From positions 1 through 5,032 of the forward strand of contig CAMDJY010000131.1 of the NCBI GenBank assembly GCA_945901145.1: 5,032 nt of DNA. The letters run 5' to 3'. Position 1 is the first letter of the stretch; every line of letters starts with the position of its first letter. The DNA comes from Legionella genomosp. 1 (GTDB lineage Bacteria > Pseudomonadota > Gammaproteobacteria > Legionellales > Legionellaceae). Under the pieces are notes generated by a model that worked only from the letters and a program-made list of their open reading frames with translations, was not told where the DNA came from and made no database searches. Made by a program: the position numbers and the translations under genes. Below are positions 1 to 4,882 of the stretch, piece after piece.

Positions 1-110
1 GTGATGGTTATTTATTTTTTGACATCATTCATCCGACGACCTTAGCGCATGAGTTTATTGCTAAAGAAGCACAGAAAGTTTTGACTCGTGAAGGGATTGA
101 ATTGAATTAA
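1..110 (+). CDS. GDSL/SGNH-family lipase or esterase, C-terminal fragment (5' end outside window)
   Basis: Only the last 35 codons are present. The frame begins at base 3 and stops at TAA 108-110. The peptide contains FFDIIHPTTLAH, which matches the last conserved block of GDSL/SGNH hydrolases: Asp and His separated by two residues (DxxHP) supply two members of the Ser-Asp-His catalytic triad. Family members hydrolyse lipid or carboxyl esters, and many proteobacterial ones are secreted phospholipases or acyltransferases. The nucleophile Ser block and any signal peptide lie upstream of the window, so substrate and location cannot be read here. The stop codon lies inside a 16-bp sequence repeated at 1184-1199. 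The gene's original terminator may therefore have been split off by the insertion of the following 1.1 kb. The block V motif makes the family call fairly firm despite the short length. Confidence 0.82.
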   Translation, partial: DGYLFFDIIHPTTLAHEFIAKEAQKVLTREGIELN

Positions 111-120
111 TCCTGAAATC
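105..120 (+). repeat. 16-bp direct repeat, left copy (outer pair)
   Basis: AATTAATCCTGAAATC overlaps the lipase stop codon and recurs exactly at 1184-1199. There it forms the left arm of a perfect hairpin. Here the right arm (GATTTCAGGATT) is missing and unrelated sequence follows. The pair brackets the orphan ORF and the toxin-antitoxin operon, as expected for an insertion that duplicated or re-created the left half of a hairpin. Confidence 0.75.
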
Positions 121-162
121 CGTCCTTCGCCAATAAATGAAGATGAAATAAAGGAGTTATTG

Positions 163-342
163 ATGGCATTGAGTGAAGAGGCAATAAATTTTTTAGAAGA
201 GCACAGTCCAGAACGGTTCGACCCGGTCACATTGGTAACAAAGATGCCGGGTCGGGCCATTATCAAGCGAGCGAGTCTTAAACGAAAACGGGTTGGTCTC
301 AGATTTAATTTAATTGCTTCAATTTACAATATGCTGGAGTAA
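163..342 (+). CDS. Small hypothetical protein, 59 aa, possibly a truncated gene
   Basis: I do not recognise this protein. The ATG at 163 has a strong ribosome binding site, AAGGAG at 151-156, six bases upstream. A TTG directly before it is in frame but worse spaced. The product starts with an acidic helix-like stretch (SEEAINFLEEH) and continues into a very basic segment (IIKRASLKRKRVGLRF), ending IYNMLE. No signal peptide or membrane segment is visible. The frame stays open upstream to 106 (reading PEIRPSPINEDEIKELL), so it could be the 3' part of a longer gene cut at the repeat at 105-120. Its coding nature is supported by the second copy of its tail at 1130-1163, which differs by an in-frame 3-base indel and keeps the stop codon. 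It lies between the lipase and the toxin-antitoxin operon. A role linked to either is not supported. Confidence 0.55.
   Translation: MALSEEAINFLEEHSPERFDPVTLVTKMPGRAIIKRASLKRKRVGLRFNLIASIYNMLE
215..258 (+). other. GC-rich stem-loop inside the small ORF
   Basis: CGACCCGG (219-226) is the exact reverse complement of CCGGGTCG (247-254). Two G-U and two G-C pairs extend the stem to 12 bp (215-226 with 247-258) around a 20-base loop. It is the most GC-rich spot in an AT-rich patch. No T tract follows, so it is not an intrinsic terminator. It could affect mRNA folding or merely reflect coding sequence. Confidence 0.4.
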
Positions 343-370
343 TGTAGTTTCGAAAGAGCTCTATTTAATC
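312..370 (+). repeat. 59-bp direct repeat, left copy (inner pair)
   Basis: This segment covers the last nine codons and stop of the small ORF plus 28 bases downstream. It recurs at 1130-1191 with three mismatches and one 3-base gap. Both copies hold the 8-bp palindrome TTTCGAAA (348-355 here). The similarity stops sharply at 370/1191. The sequence after 370 leads straight into the toxin-antitoxin promoter, so the repeat marks the left boundary of the operon. Confidence 0.88.
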
Positions 371-378
371 TCTCCTCC

Positions 379-406
379 TTGAATCTATGTCACTAAGTGT
401 TATAAT
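379..406 (+). promoter_or_regulatory. Sigma70 promoter of the toxin-antitoxin operon
   Basis: The -35 is TTGAAT (379-384) and the -10 is a perfect TATAAT (401-406), with a 16-base spacer. Transcription would start near 413, leaving a leader of only about 13 bases before the toxin ATG at 426. That leader has no Shine-Dalgarno motif. The palindrome in the spacer suggests autorepression by the antitoxin. Confidence 0.75.
391..399 (+). promoter_or_regulatory. Candidate operator palindrome in the toxin-antitoxin promoter
   Basis: CACTAAGTG is a perfect inverted repeat (CACT and AGTG around a central A) between the -35 and -10 boxes. A second palindrome, TAATTAATTA (403-412), overlaps the -10 and the start site. 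HigA-like Xre antitoxins commonly bind such sites in their own promoter. The placement fits but binding is inferred. Confidence 0.4.
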
Positions 407-425
407 TAATTAAAAAAGTAAAAAA

Positions 426-803
426 ATGAATGGTTTTAAAAATATTGAATTTCATAAGTGGGCAGAGAAGCAGGGTATTTCCGATGAAACCCTCAATGAA
501 GCCATTAAAGAAATGAATCAAGGGGGCTATGAAGCCAATTTGGGTAGTAGTGTTTACAAGAAACGTATTTCTATAGGAAATAAAGGAAAGAGTGGCGGGG
601 TACGGACAATATTAGCGTTTAAAGTAAATGATAAAGCATTCTTTATTTATGGCTTTGCTAAGAATAAGAAAGAAAATATTGATGAGAAGGAACTGAAAGC
701 ATTAAAGAGATTGGCAACGATTTATTTAAATTTAACTGAAGAAGAACTGTCTCGTACTATTTTACGAGGTGAATTAATTAAACTAGAGGTGAACAATGGA
801 TAA
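426..803 (+). CDS. Type II toxin, RelE/HigB-like (PF06296-type RelE toxin)
   Basis: This 125-aa protein has the hallmark run of the RelE-like toxin family formerly called DUF1044. The motif order is GGYEANLG (33-40), VYKKRI (43-48), GKSGGVRT (54-61), then FFIYGFAKN (72-80) and an ENI...EL helix (83-90). RelE/HigB toxins are generally mRNA endonucleases that cut on the ribosome. The basic and aromatic residues of the central strands are the likely RNA-contacting or catalytic ones. The ATG at 426 is the only reasonable start, since an in-frame TAA lies at 411-413. It has no Shine-Dalgarno sequence and a very short predicted leader, which suggests inefficient toxin translation. The reading frame is intact. 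The stop overlaps the antitoxin start by 8 bases (ATGGATAA), indicating translational coupling. The family call is strong; the biochemical activity is inferred from the family. Confidence 0.88.
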   Translation: MNGFKNIEFHKWAEKQGISDETLNEAIKEMNQGGYEANLGSSVYKKRISIGNKGKSGGVRTILAFKVNDKAFFIYGFAKNKKENIDEKELKALKRLATIYLNLTEEELSRTILRGELIKLEVNNG

Positions 804-1101
804 ATCAATTTTAGAAGTTGTCCATGAGTCGGCAAAAGGATTGTATGATGCTGGTATTATTGATGTCACAACAATGCATGACTTTGATACCCTATGCTTG
901 CCGCCAATTAAAGAGCTTACCGCTCTAGAGATAAAAACTCTTCGCTTAAAAGAGCATGTAAGCCAGGCCGTATTTGCAAGATACCTGAATACGTCCTCAT
1001 CGACTATTAAGCAATGGGAGCAAGGAGAAAAGCGTCCAAGAGGGACATCAATGAAACTCTTGAATCTAATCGCTACCAAAGGGTTATCCATATTAGTGTG
1101 A
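796..1101 (+). CDS. Antitoxin, Xre-type helix-turn-helix (HigA/NadS-like)
   Basis: This 101-aa protein has a cro/C1-type helix-turn-helix at residues about 43-93. The first helix is around ALEIKTLRLKE, the scaffold helix is SQAVFARYL, and the recognition helix follows STIKQWEQGEKRP, the classic Xre signature. The N-terminal 40 residues are a separate segment, probably involved in toxin neutralisation. It should bind and inhibit the RelE-like toxin encoded just upstream and repress the shared promoter. The start ATG (796) has a good Shine-Dalgarno, AGAGGTG at 785-791, and lies 8 bases inside the toxin gene. This contrasts with the toxin's missing ribosome site and would favour antitoxin excess. 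Toxin-first order is typical of higBA-like modules. The right inner repeat begins 28 bases after the stop. Confidence 0.88.
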   Translation: MDKSILEVVHESAKGLYDAGIIDVTTMHDFDTLCLPPIKELTALEIKTLRLKEHVSQAVFARYLNTSSSTIKQWEQGEKRPRGTSMKLLNLIATKGLSILV

Positions 1102-1129
1102 GCTGTAAAACTTCAAACTTAATCTGACA

Positions 1130-1163
1130 AATTGCTGCAATTTACAATATGGAGCTGGAGTAA
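1130..1163 (+). pseudogene. Orphaned C-terminal tail of the small ORF
   Basis: Read in frame from 1131 this gives IAAIYNMELE and a TAA stop. The tail of the 163-342 protein is IASIYNMLE. The 3-base insertion keeps frame, and the T-to-G change converts Ser to Ala. An in-frame TGA at 1125-1127 and the absence of further upstream similarity show that only the 3' end is present. It is either the displaced original end of the gene or a tail brought in with the cassette. Confidence 0.6.
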
Positions 1164-1191
1164 TGTAGTTTCGAAAGAGGTCTAATTAATC
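1130..1191 (+). repeat. 62-bp direct repeat, right copy (inner pair)
   Basis: This is the second copy of 312-370, differing by T/G, C/G and T/A changes and carrying an extra GAG. It joins directly into the hairpin, with which it shares the bases AATC. At its left end, AAATTGC-T-GCAATTT (1129-1143) forms a perfect 15-base palindrome that is imperfect in the other copy. Confidence 0.88.
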
Positions 1192-1199
1192 CTGAAATC
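1184..1199 (+). repeat. 16-bp direct repeat, right copy (outer pair)
   Basis: This is an exact copy of 105-120. It supplies the left arm of the hairpin at 1186-1222 and overlaps the end of the inner repeat. Confidence 0.75.
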
Positions 1200-1222
1200 G
1201 GCTTGGCAGATTTCAGGATTAA
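1186..1222. terminator. Hairpin, probable (possibly bidirectional) terminator
   Basis: AATCCTGAAATC (1188-1199) and GATTTCAGGATT (1209-1220) are perfect reverse complements. Two further T-A pairs give a 14-bp stem with a 9-base loop. It sits between the convergent antitoxin operon (stop at 1101) and the DUF4142 gene (stop at 1240), a natural terminator position. Neither strand has a proper U tract after the stem, so its termination efficiency is uncertain. It may originally have served the lipase gene (see the outer repeat). Confidence 0.6.
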
Positions 1223-1239
1223 AAATGCGTAAGACAAGA

Positions 1240-1797
1240 TTACTTCTTGAGTGCTTCTGCTTCTTGCAAGTGTTTTGCAACTGCGCTTCTGGTTTTTTCT
1301 AGGTGAAGCTTAAGTTCAGGGCTTTTAGATTTGGCGATGTCGTGGTCAAGTACACGTAATGCAGTTTTGTGATCTTTGATACTATCATCCAAATATGCGT
1401 GATCGAACTCATGATGCTTTAATTTACTTAAATGAACGACTTCTTCTTTGCCTTCTTTTTCAATGCGAACTGCAGTTGAATTAAGTTCAGGTTTAACGCC
1501 TAATTTACGGCTGATTTTCATCGTTTGCTGTAAGTTGGCATTATGTTGTTCATATAATTTTTTTGCATATTTTTTAACATGAGGATTGACGGCTTTAATT
1601 TTAGCTTCACGTGCGGCTTTGATTTCATTTTTATTTAATACGACTAAATCACCAATAATTTTAGAATCCGTTTGCGTTTCATTGACTCCAAAAAAACCGT
1701 CATTTGAATTCAAAAGATTAAGTGATGAATCTGAATTACACGCAGAAAGTAAAATAGCAGAGCAAATAATACTGCTTAACATATATTTAGACTTCAT
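1240..1797 (-). CDS. DUF4142-domain lipoprotein
   Basis: This 185-aa protein has a lipoprotein signal: MKSK, a hydrophobic stretch, and lipobox LLSAC with Cys20 as the acylated residue. Asn at +2 argues against inner-membrane retention, so an outer-membrane or periplasm-facing anchor is likely. After a Ser/Asn-rich linker the rest is helical and fits the ferritin-like four-helix DUF4142 fold. Helices fall at about 46-66, 71-98, 125-155 and 160-184. The typical features are VKKYAKKLYEQHNANL, FDHAYLDDSIKDHKTAL and a final AKHLQEA, with family-typical His at 85, 143 and 176. The biochemical function of DUF4142 is not established. The start is set by AAGGAG (1803-1808) five bases upstream. It is transcribed divergently from alr across an 87-base intergenic region and converges on the toxin-antitoxin operon. 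It is intact. Confidence 0.83.
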   Translation of the reverse strand: MKSKYMLSSIICSAILLSACNSDSSLNLLNSNDGFFGVNETQTDSKIIGDLVVLNKNEIKAAREAKIKAVNPHVKKYAKKLYEQHNANLQQTMKISRKLGVKPELNSTAVRIEKEGKEEVVHLSKLKHHEFDHAYLDDSIKDHKTALRVLDHDIAKSKSPELKLHLEKTRSAVAKHLQEAEALKK

Positions 1798-1847
1798 ATA
1801 ATCTCCTTATTAAGTGATAATTACCCTTTTCCAGTATAGAGTAAAAA

Positions 1848-1860
1848 TAGAATAATTCTA
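1848..1860. promoter_or_regulatory. Perfect palindrome in the divergent DUF4142/alr intergenic region
   Basis: TAGAAT-A-ATTCTA has 6-bp arms around one base and lies 51 bases from the DUF4142 start and 25 from the alr start. It could be an operator affecting either gene. No convincing -35/-10 pair stands out in either direction, although TATACT (minus strand, within 1834-1839) and TATATT (plus strand, 1863-1868) are possible -10 elements. Confidence 0.3.
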
Positions 1861-1884
1861 CATATATTCTTGAGAGGCTAGAAT

Positions 1885-2991
1885 GTGGTCAGACCAACCT
1901 ATATAGAGATTGATATTGACGCTTTAGCGCATAATGCCAAGCGCGTGAAGCAATGTTGTCCAGGGCAAAAAATAATTGCTATGGTCAAGGCCGATGCCTA
2001 TGGATGTGGTTTGGCGTTGACTGTACCTACCTTGTCTCATCAGGTAGATGCATTTGGTGTTGCGTGTCTTGAAGAGGCAAGAGTTGTAAGGCAGCTGACC
2101 ACGAAGCCTTGTGTTTTATTTCAAGGTGTTTTTTCTCAAGATGAATTTCAATGGGTCAGTTCATTAGAATTAGATTGCGTCATTCATCATGCTGATCAGT
2201 TAACCTGGCTATTGAATACTACTTTGCCAAACCCCGTGCGTATTTGGGTTAAAGTGAATACCGGCATGCATCGTTTGGGGTTTCAGCCGGATGAAGTTTA
2301 CGATGTACTCCTTCTATTAAGTCAGTGTCAGTGGGTGCATCCTGATATTGGTTTAATGACGCATATTGCATGTGCTGATGAACCCGAACATCCGCAAAAT
2401 CAGCTACAACTTGATATTTTTTCGGCATTAAACCTGCCTGCAGATATGCATGTTATTCGAAGTATTGGTAATTCCGCTTGGATTTTATCTCGTCCAAAAT
2501 CGGTTTATGACGTCGTGCGTCCTGGGATTATGCTTTATGGTGTGTCGCCAATGGCTGCTTCTAATGGTGCTGATTTTAATTTAAGGCCGGTGATGCGCTT
2601 TATTTCTTCGATTAGTGTTATACATGATTATCCACCCGGTGTGCCTATTGGCTATGGCGGGACATGGCGCAGTGAAGCTGCTTCTCGCATTGGCGTGGTT
2701 GCTGTTGGTTATGGCGATGGTTATCCAAGACATATCACAGAAAATACGCCGGTCTGGATTCGCGGATCAGTAGCACCCATTGTTGGGCGTGTTTCTATGG
2801 ATATGTTAACGGTTGATTTAACGTCCCTACCTGATGTTGAGGTTGGCGACCGAGTTGAGCTTTGGGGTGAGCACCTTCCTGTGGAAGTGATTGCACGGGC
2901 TGCAGGGACCATTGCGTATGAGCTGATTTGTCAAGTTTCACCGCGAGTACGAGATCGTGCTCGCATTGTTTCAATGTATGAGGAGAAGTAG
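1885..2991 (+). CDS. alr: Alanine racemase (biosynthetic type)
   Basis: This PLP-dependent cytoplasmic enzyme interconverts L- and D-alanine and supplies D-Ala for peptidoglycan. At 368 aa it is full length for the family. Key residues are visible: the PLP-binding Lys35 in AMVKADAYG; Lys123 in KVNTGMHRLGF, at the position carbamylated in characterised enzymes; and Arg130 beside it. IGNSAW (194-199) and VRPGIMLYG (211-219, with the PLP-pyridine Arg at 212) follow. The catalytic Tyr257 is in IGYGGTWRS, then VGYGDGYPR, and SMDM (304-307) belongs to the C-terminal beta domain. The start is GTG at 1885, with GAGAGG (1872-1877) seven bases upstream. An in-frame TAG at 1879-1881 rules out extension, and the overlapping ATG at 1883 is out of frame. 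It is followed after 2 bases by a lipoprotein gene whose ribosome site lies in the alr 3' end, so the two are probably co-transcribed. Confidence 0.97.
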   Translation: MVRPTYIEIDIDALAHNAKRVKQCCPGQKIIAMVKADAYGCGLALTVPTLSHQVDAFGVACLEEARVVRQLTTKPCVLFQGVFSQDEFQWVSSLELDCVIHHADQLTWLLNTTLPNPVRIWVKVNTGMHRLGFQPDEVYDVLLLLSQCQWVHPDIGLMTHIACADEPEHPQNQLQLDIFSALNLPADMHVIRSIGNSAWILSRPKSVYDVVRPGIMLYGVSPMAASNGADFNLRPVMRFISSISVIHDYPPGVPIGYGGTWRSEAASRIGVVAVGYGDGYPRHITENTPVWIRGSVAPIVGRVSMDMLTVDLTSLPDVEVGDRVELWGEHLPVEVIARAAGTIAYELICQVSPRVRDRARIVSMYEEK

Positions 2992-2993
2992 TA

Positions 2994-3446
2994 ATGAAAA
3001 AATATCTTGTGATTCCATTATCGTTTGCAATTTTTTTATTGGGGTGTACTGAAGTCAATAACGAAGGCGTAGGAACAGTTGCTGGCGGTGTTGTTGGTGG
3101 TTTATTGGGGAGTCAATTTGGTGGTGGAGCGGGAAAAGTCGCAGCCGCAGCAGGCGGTGCATTTGTGGGTGCAGTTCTAGGTGGACGTATTGGGAAATAC
3201 ATGGATCGACAAGATAACCTAGAAATGCAGCGTGCATTAGAAACTGCACCAACGGGTAAAGTCGTGAGCTGGAACAATCCAGATTCGCACCGTCATTATC
3301 ACGTCACCCCCACGCGCACGTATTACATCAAACAGCAACCTTGCCGCGAATATACCACGCGGGCAGAAATTAATGGTAAATCCGAACAAATCTACGGTAA
3401 AGCCTGTCGGCAAGCCGATGGTTCTTGGAAAGTCGTACCAAATTGA
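2994..3446 (+). CDS. Glycine-zipper outer-membrane lipoprotein (17-kDa surface antigen family)
   Basis: This 150-aa protein begins with a signal peptide ending in lipobox LLGC (acylated Cys18; Thr at +2). Residues about 25-67 form a glycine zipper with GxxxG-type spacing (VAGGVVGGLLG, GGGAGKVAAAAGGAFVGAVLGG), the 2TM glycine-zipper region of the rickettsial 17-kDa antigen family. The C-terminal part (91-150) is a small domain with WNNP, PCREY and YGKACRQADGSWKVV. Cys117 and Cys138 could form a disulfide in the periplasm. Such proteins are outer-membrane associated and of unclear molecular role. The start ATG has AGGAG (2981-2985) eight bases upstream, inside the end of alr. Close linkage suggests expression with alr. 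No clear terminator is visible in 3447-3501. Confidence 0.9.
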   Translation: MKKYLVIPLSFAIFLLGCTEVNNEGVGTVAGGVVGGLLGSQFGGGAGKVAAAAGGAFVGAVLGGRIGKYMDRQDNLEMQRALETAPTGKVVSWNNPDSHRHYHVTPTRTYYIKQQPCREYTTRAEINGKSEQIYGKACRQADGSWKVVPN

Positions 3447-3501
3447 TTCAGTTGCTAGTTATATGATGAGCGTCTGATTCATTAATTAAACAATAAGTTT
3501 C

Positions 3502-3530
3502 TTGAAAAAACATCAAGCTTGTGTAATAAT
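3502..3530 (+). promoter_or_regulatory. Promoter of the helical hypothetical protein gene
   Basis: TTGAAA (3502-3507) and AATAAT (3525-3530) are separated by 17 bases, and TG at 3522-3523 makes an extended -10. Transcription would start near 3537, giving a 28-base leader that contains the ribosome site at 3555. The TTG of the -35 opens the same frame as the gene but would lie upstream of the transcript. CAAGCTTG (3514-3521) in the spacer is a perfect palindrome. Confidence 0.6.
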
Positions 3531-3564
3531 CATAATGTCAGGTAATTTTATTTTGGAGAATATG

Positions 3565-4845
3565 ATGAAAAGTAGAAATGATTTAGACGTTCCTCGAATA
3601 AGCAATCAAAAAGATTTTCAAAAAACTTATGGTCGTTTGACTGATATTAGGAAAAAAATGAGTAATTATCTTGAAAAAAATAAAAATGCGAGTGAGCATG
3701 ATCAAGATGATTATCGTCATTACAAATCACTTATTAAAGAAGCTAAGTTAGTTTGTCAAGCGCTGATCGATTGGTCAAAAAATAATCCAATAAAAAAAGA
3801 TCGGGAGGAAAGAACGTTTGAAGGTCTACAAAAGTCTTTGGCGGAGATTGAGAGATTGGATCTAGACGCCAAAACAATGACCATAGTAAGAAAACCGATT
3901 TCTAAAGACAAACTCAGTAAAATCAAGTCAAAATTAGTAGTGAAAAACTTTTTAGAAACACACATCACCAGTTTAGAAATTGATAAAATGGTTAAAGTGA
4001 TGGGTAGGTTAAATCGTGAATTTATGAGAAGTGGAAAGTTTAATAGAGTTGAATTTCAAAAGGCTCATAAGGGATTTATAAAGCACGCTGAAATTCTGGA
4101 ATTAAGTTTGTCGAATATGGCTAAAGATGCGCAAGCGAAGATCACAGAGCGACTTGAAGAGACACGTGATATTGTTGGTGGTTTTTTGGACAACTTGAAA
4201 GATGTGTTAGTTATACCAGCTCCACTGAAAGCAAAGCCAGTGGAAGAAATTCATACCCCTGAGCCTACTCCATCGCATGTACACGAGACTTCCTTAATAG
4301 TTTTACCTCCTGCGAAGAAAACATTAGTCGAGGTTGAAGTTAAAAAAATTCAAGAATTGTTGAAAGATATTACCAAAAATCTTTATAAAAACAATCCAAA
4401 ATTAAACACTGTTGAGGTTCTGGGTATATTTGAGAAATTGAATGAAGCAGCTCGGGATTATAAAAAATCTCCAATGGATAGGGCGGCTTTCAATATTTTA
4501 AATAGTGAATATACATCCATTATCAAAGGAAGCAAAAAAATTATTGATAAGATGCATGATCCTATATTAACTCGGTTGTACAATTCTGTGATTGAAGTGT
4601 TTACTACGTTCTTTGGATGGTTAGACAAACTTCAAAGTACAGTAAGAAAAACGCCGATGCTTGCAGATGATACTCAAAGAGCGCGATGGTTCGTCAAGGC
4701 AGAGACGCCTGTTCAGACAGCCAAGGAACAATTACATGGAGCATTTGGGATACTTGATGCAGCACTTAAGGACGCTCGTGAAGTTGTTAATGAGATTAAG
4801 ACGGATGAATATCTTCCTACTCCAGGGTCTCAGAAAGCTGGGTAA
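3565..4845 (+). CDS. Uncharacterised all-helical protein with proline-rich hinge, 426 aa
   Basis: I recognise no family. The start is the second of two adjacent ATGs (3562, 3565), because GGAG at 3555-3558 is six bases before 3565 and only three before 3562. The protein is cytoplasmic-looking: no signal peptide, no membrane segment, very rich in Lys, Glu and Asp. Residues 14-215 are predicted mostly helical, with coiled-coil-like heptads around 17-40 and 180-212. A proline-rich hinge (217-250: PAPLKAKP, TPEPTPS, LPPAKK) leads to a second helical region (253-412). Around 146-211 and 288-356 the two halves show weak similarity (RLN/KLN near the start, GFLDNL/GWLDKL at the end), hinting at a duplicated module. 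It has its own promoter and terminator, so it is monocistronic. The helical, hinged, orphan character resembles secreted effectors of host-associated bacteria, but no decisive secretion signal is visible; a structural or scaffold role is equally possible. Confidence 0.8.
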   Translation: MKSRNDLDVPRISNQKDFQKTYGRLTDIRKKMSNYLEKNKNASEHDQDDYRHYKSLIKEAKLVCQALIDWSKNNPIKKDREERTFEGLQKSLAEIERLDLDAKTMTIVRKPISKDKLSKIKSKLVVKNFLETHITSLEIDKMVKVMGRLNREFMRSGKFNRVEFQKAHKGFIKHAEILELSLSNMAKDAQAKITERLEETRDIVGGFLDNLKDVLVIPAPLKAKPVEEIHTPEPTPSHVHETSLIVLPPAKKTLVEVEVKKIQELLKDITKNLYKNNPKLNTVEVLGIFEKLNEAARDYKKSPMDRAAFNILNSEYTSIIKGSKKIIDKMHDPILTRLYNSVIEVFTTFFGWLDKLQSTVRKTPMLADDTQRARWFVKAETPVQTAKEQLHGAFGILDAALKDAREVVNEIKTDEYLPTPGSQKAG

Positions 4846-4882
4846 TTAAGTAATCTTAAAATTCTCTCAATAAAACATTACG

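Larger units (their letters stand above)
312..1191 (+). other. Repeat-bracketed toxin-antitoxin cassette
   Basis: The toxin-antitoxin operon with its own promoter occupies about 371-1129 and sits between two 59/62-bp direct repeats. Recombination between the repeats would remove about 820 bp and leave one copy, giving a small ORF with an intact tail followed by the hairpin. No integrase, resolvase or transposase is encoded inside. The unit is therefore either a passive cassette or the trace of recombination-mediated capture. The boundary assignment is direct sequence evidence; the mobility is inference. Confidence 0.5.

Noticed and set aside
215..224. GGTTCGACCC resembles a tRNA T-arm, suggesting a tRNA-derived attachment site
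   Set aside because: No acceptor stem, anticodon arm or D-arm can be built around it, and it is in frame within the small ORF. The resemblance is short and probably chance.
42..266. Minus-strand open frame of 74 codons over the lipase tail and small ORF
   Set aside because: The plus strand carries a recognisable lipase end and an ORF with a strong ribosome site. The antisense product is Ser/Asn/Phe-rich with no motif.
783..1091. Minus-strand open frame of 102 codons opposite the antitoxin
   Set aside because: It is fully antisense to a well-recognised Xre antitoxin, has no family features, and looks like a shadow of the coding frame.
312..1191. CRISPR-like or tandem repeat array
   Set aside because: Only two copies about 820 bases apart, with a complete operon between them. 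The geometry is a flanking direct repeat, not an array.
105..1222. Insertion sequence
   Set aside because: No transposase and no terminal inverted repeats. Both proteins of the operon are toxin-antitoxin components.
2795..3058. Minus-strand open frame across the alr/lipoprotein junction, and similar antisense frames at 2721-2912 and 3055-3252
   Set aside because: All lie opposite confidently assigned genes and have low-complexity or unlikely compositions (His/Leu/Arg-rich).
3447..3501. Terminator for the alr-lipoprotein operon
   Set aside because: TTGATTCAG and CTGATTCAT look related but are direct, not inverted, and no stem with a T tract can be formed.
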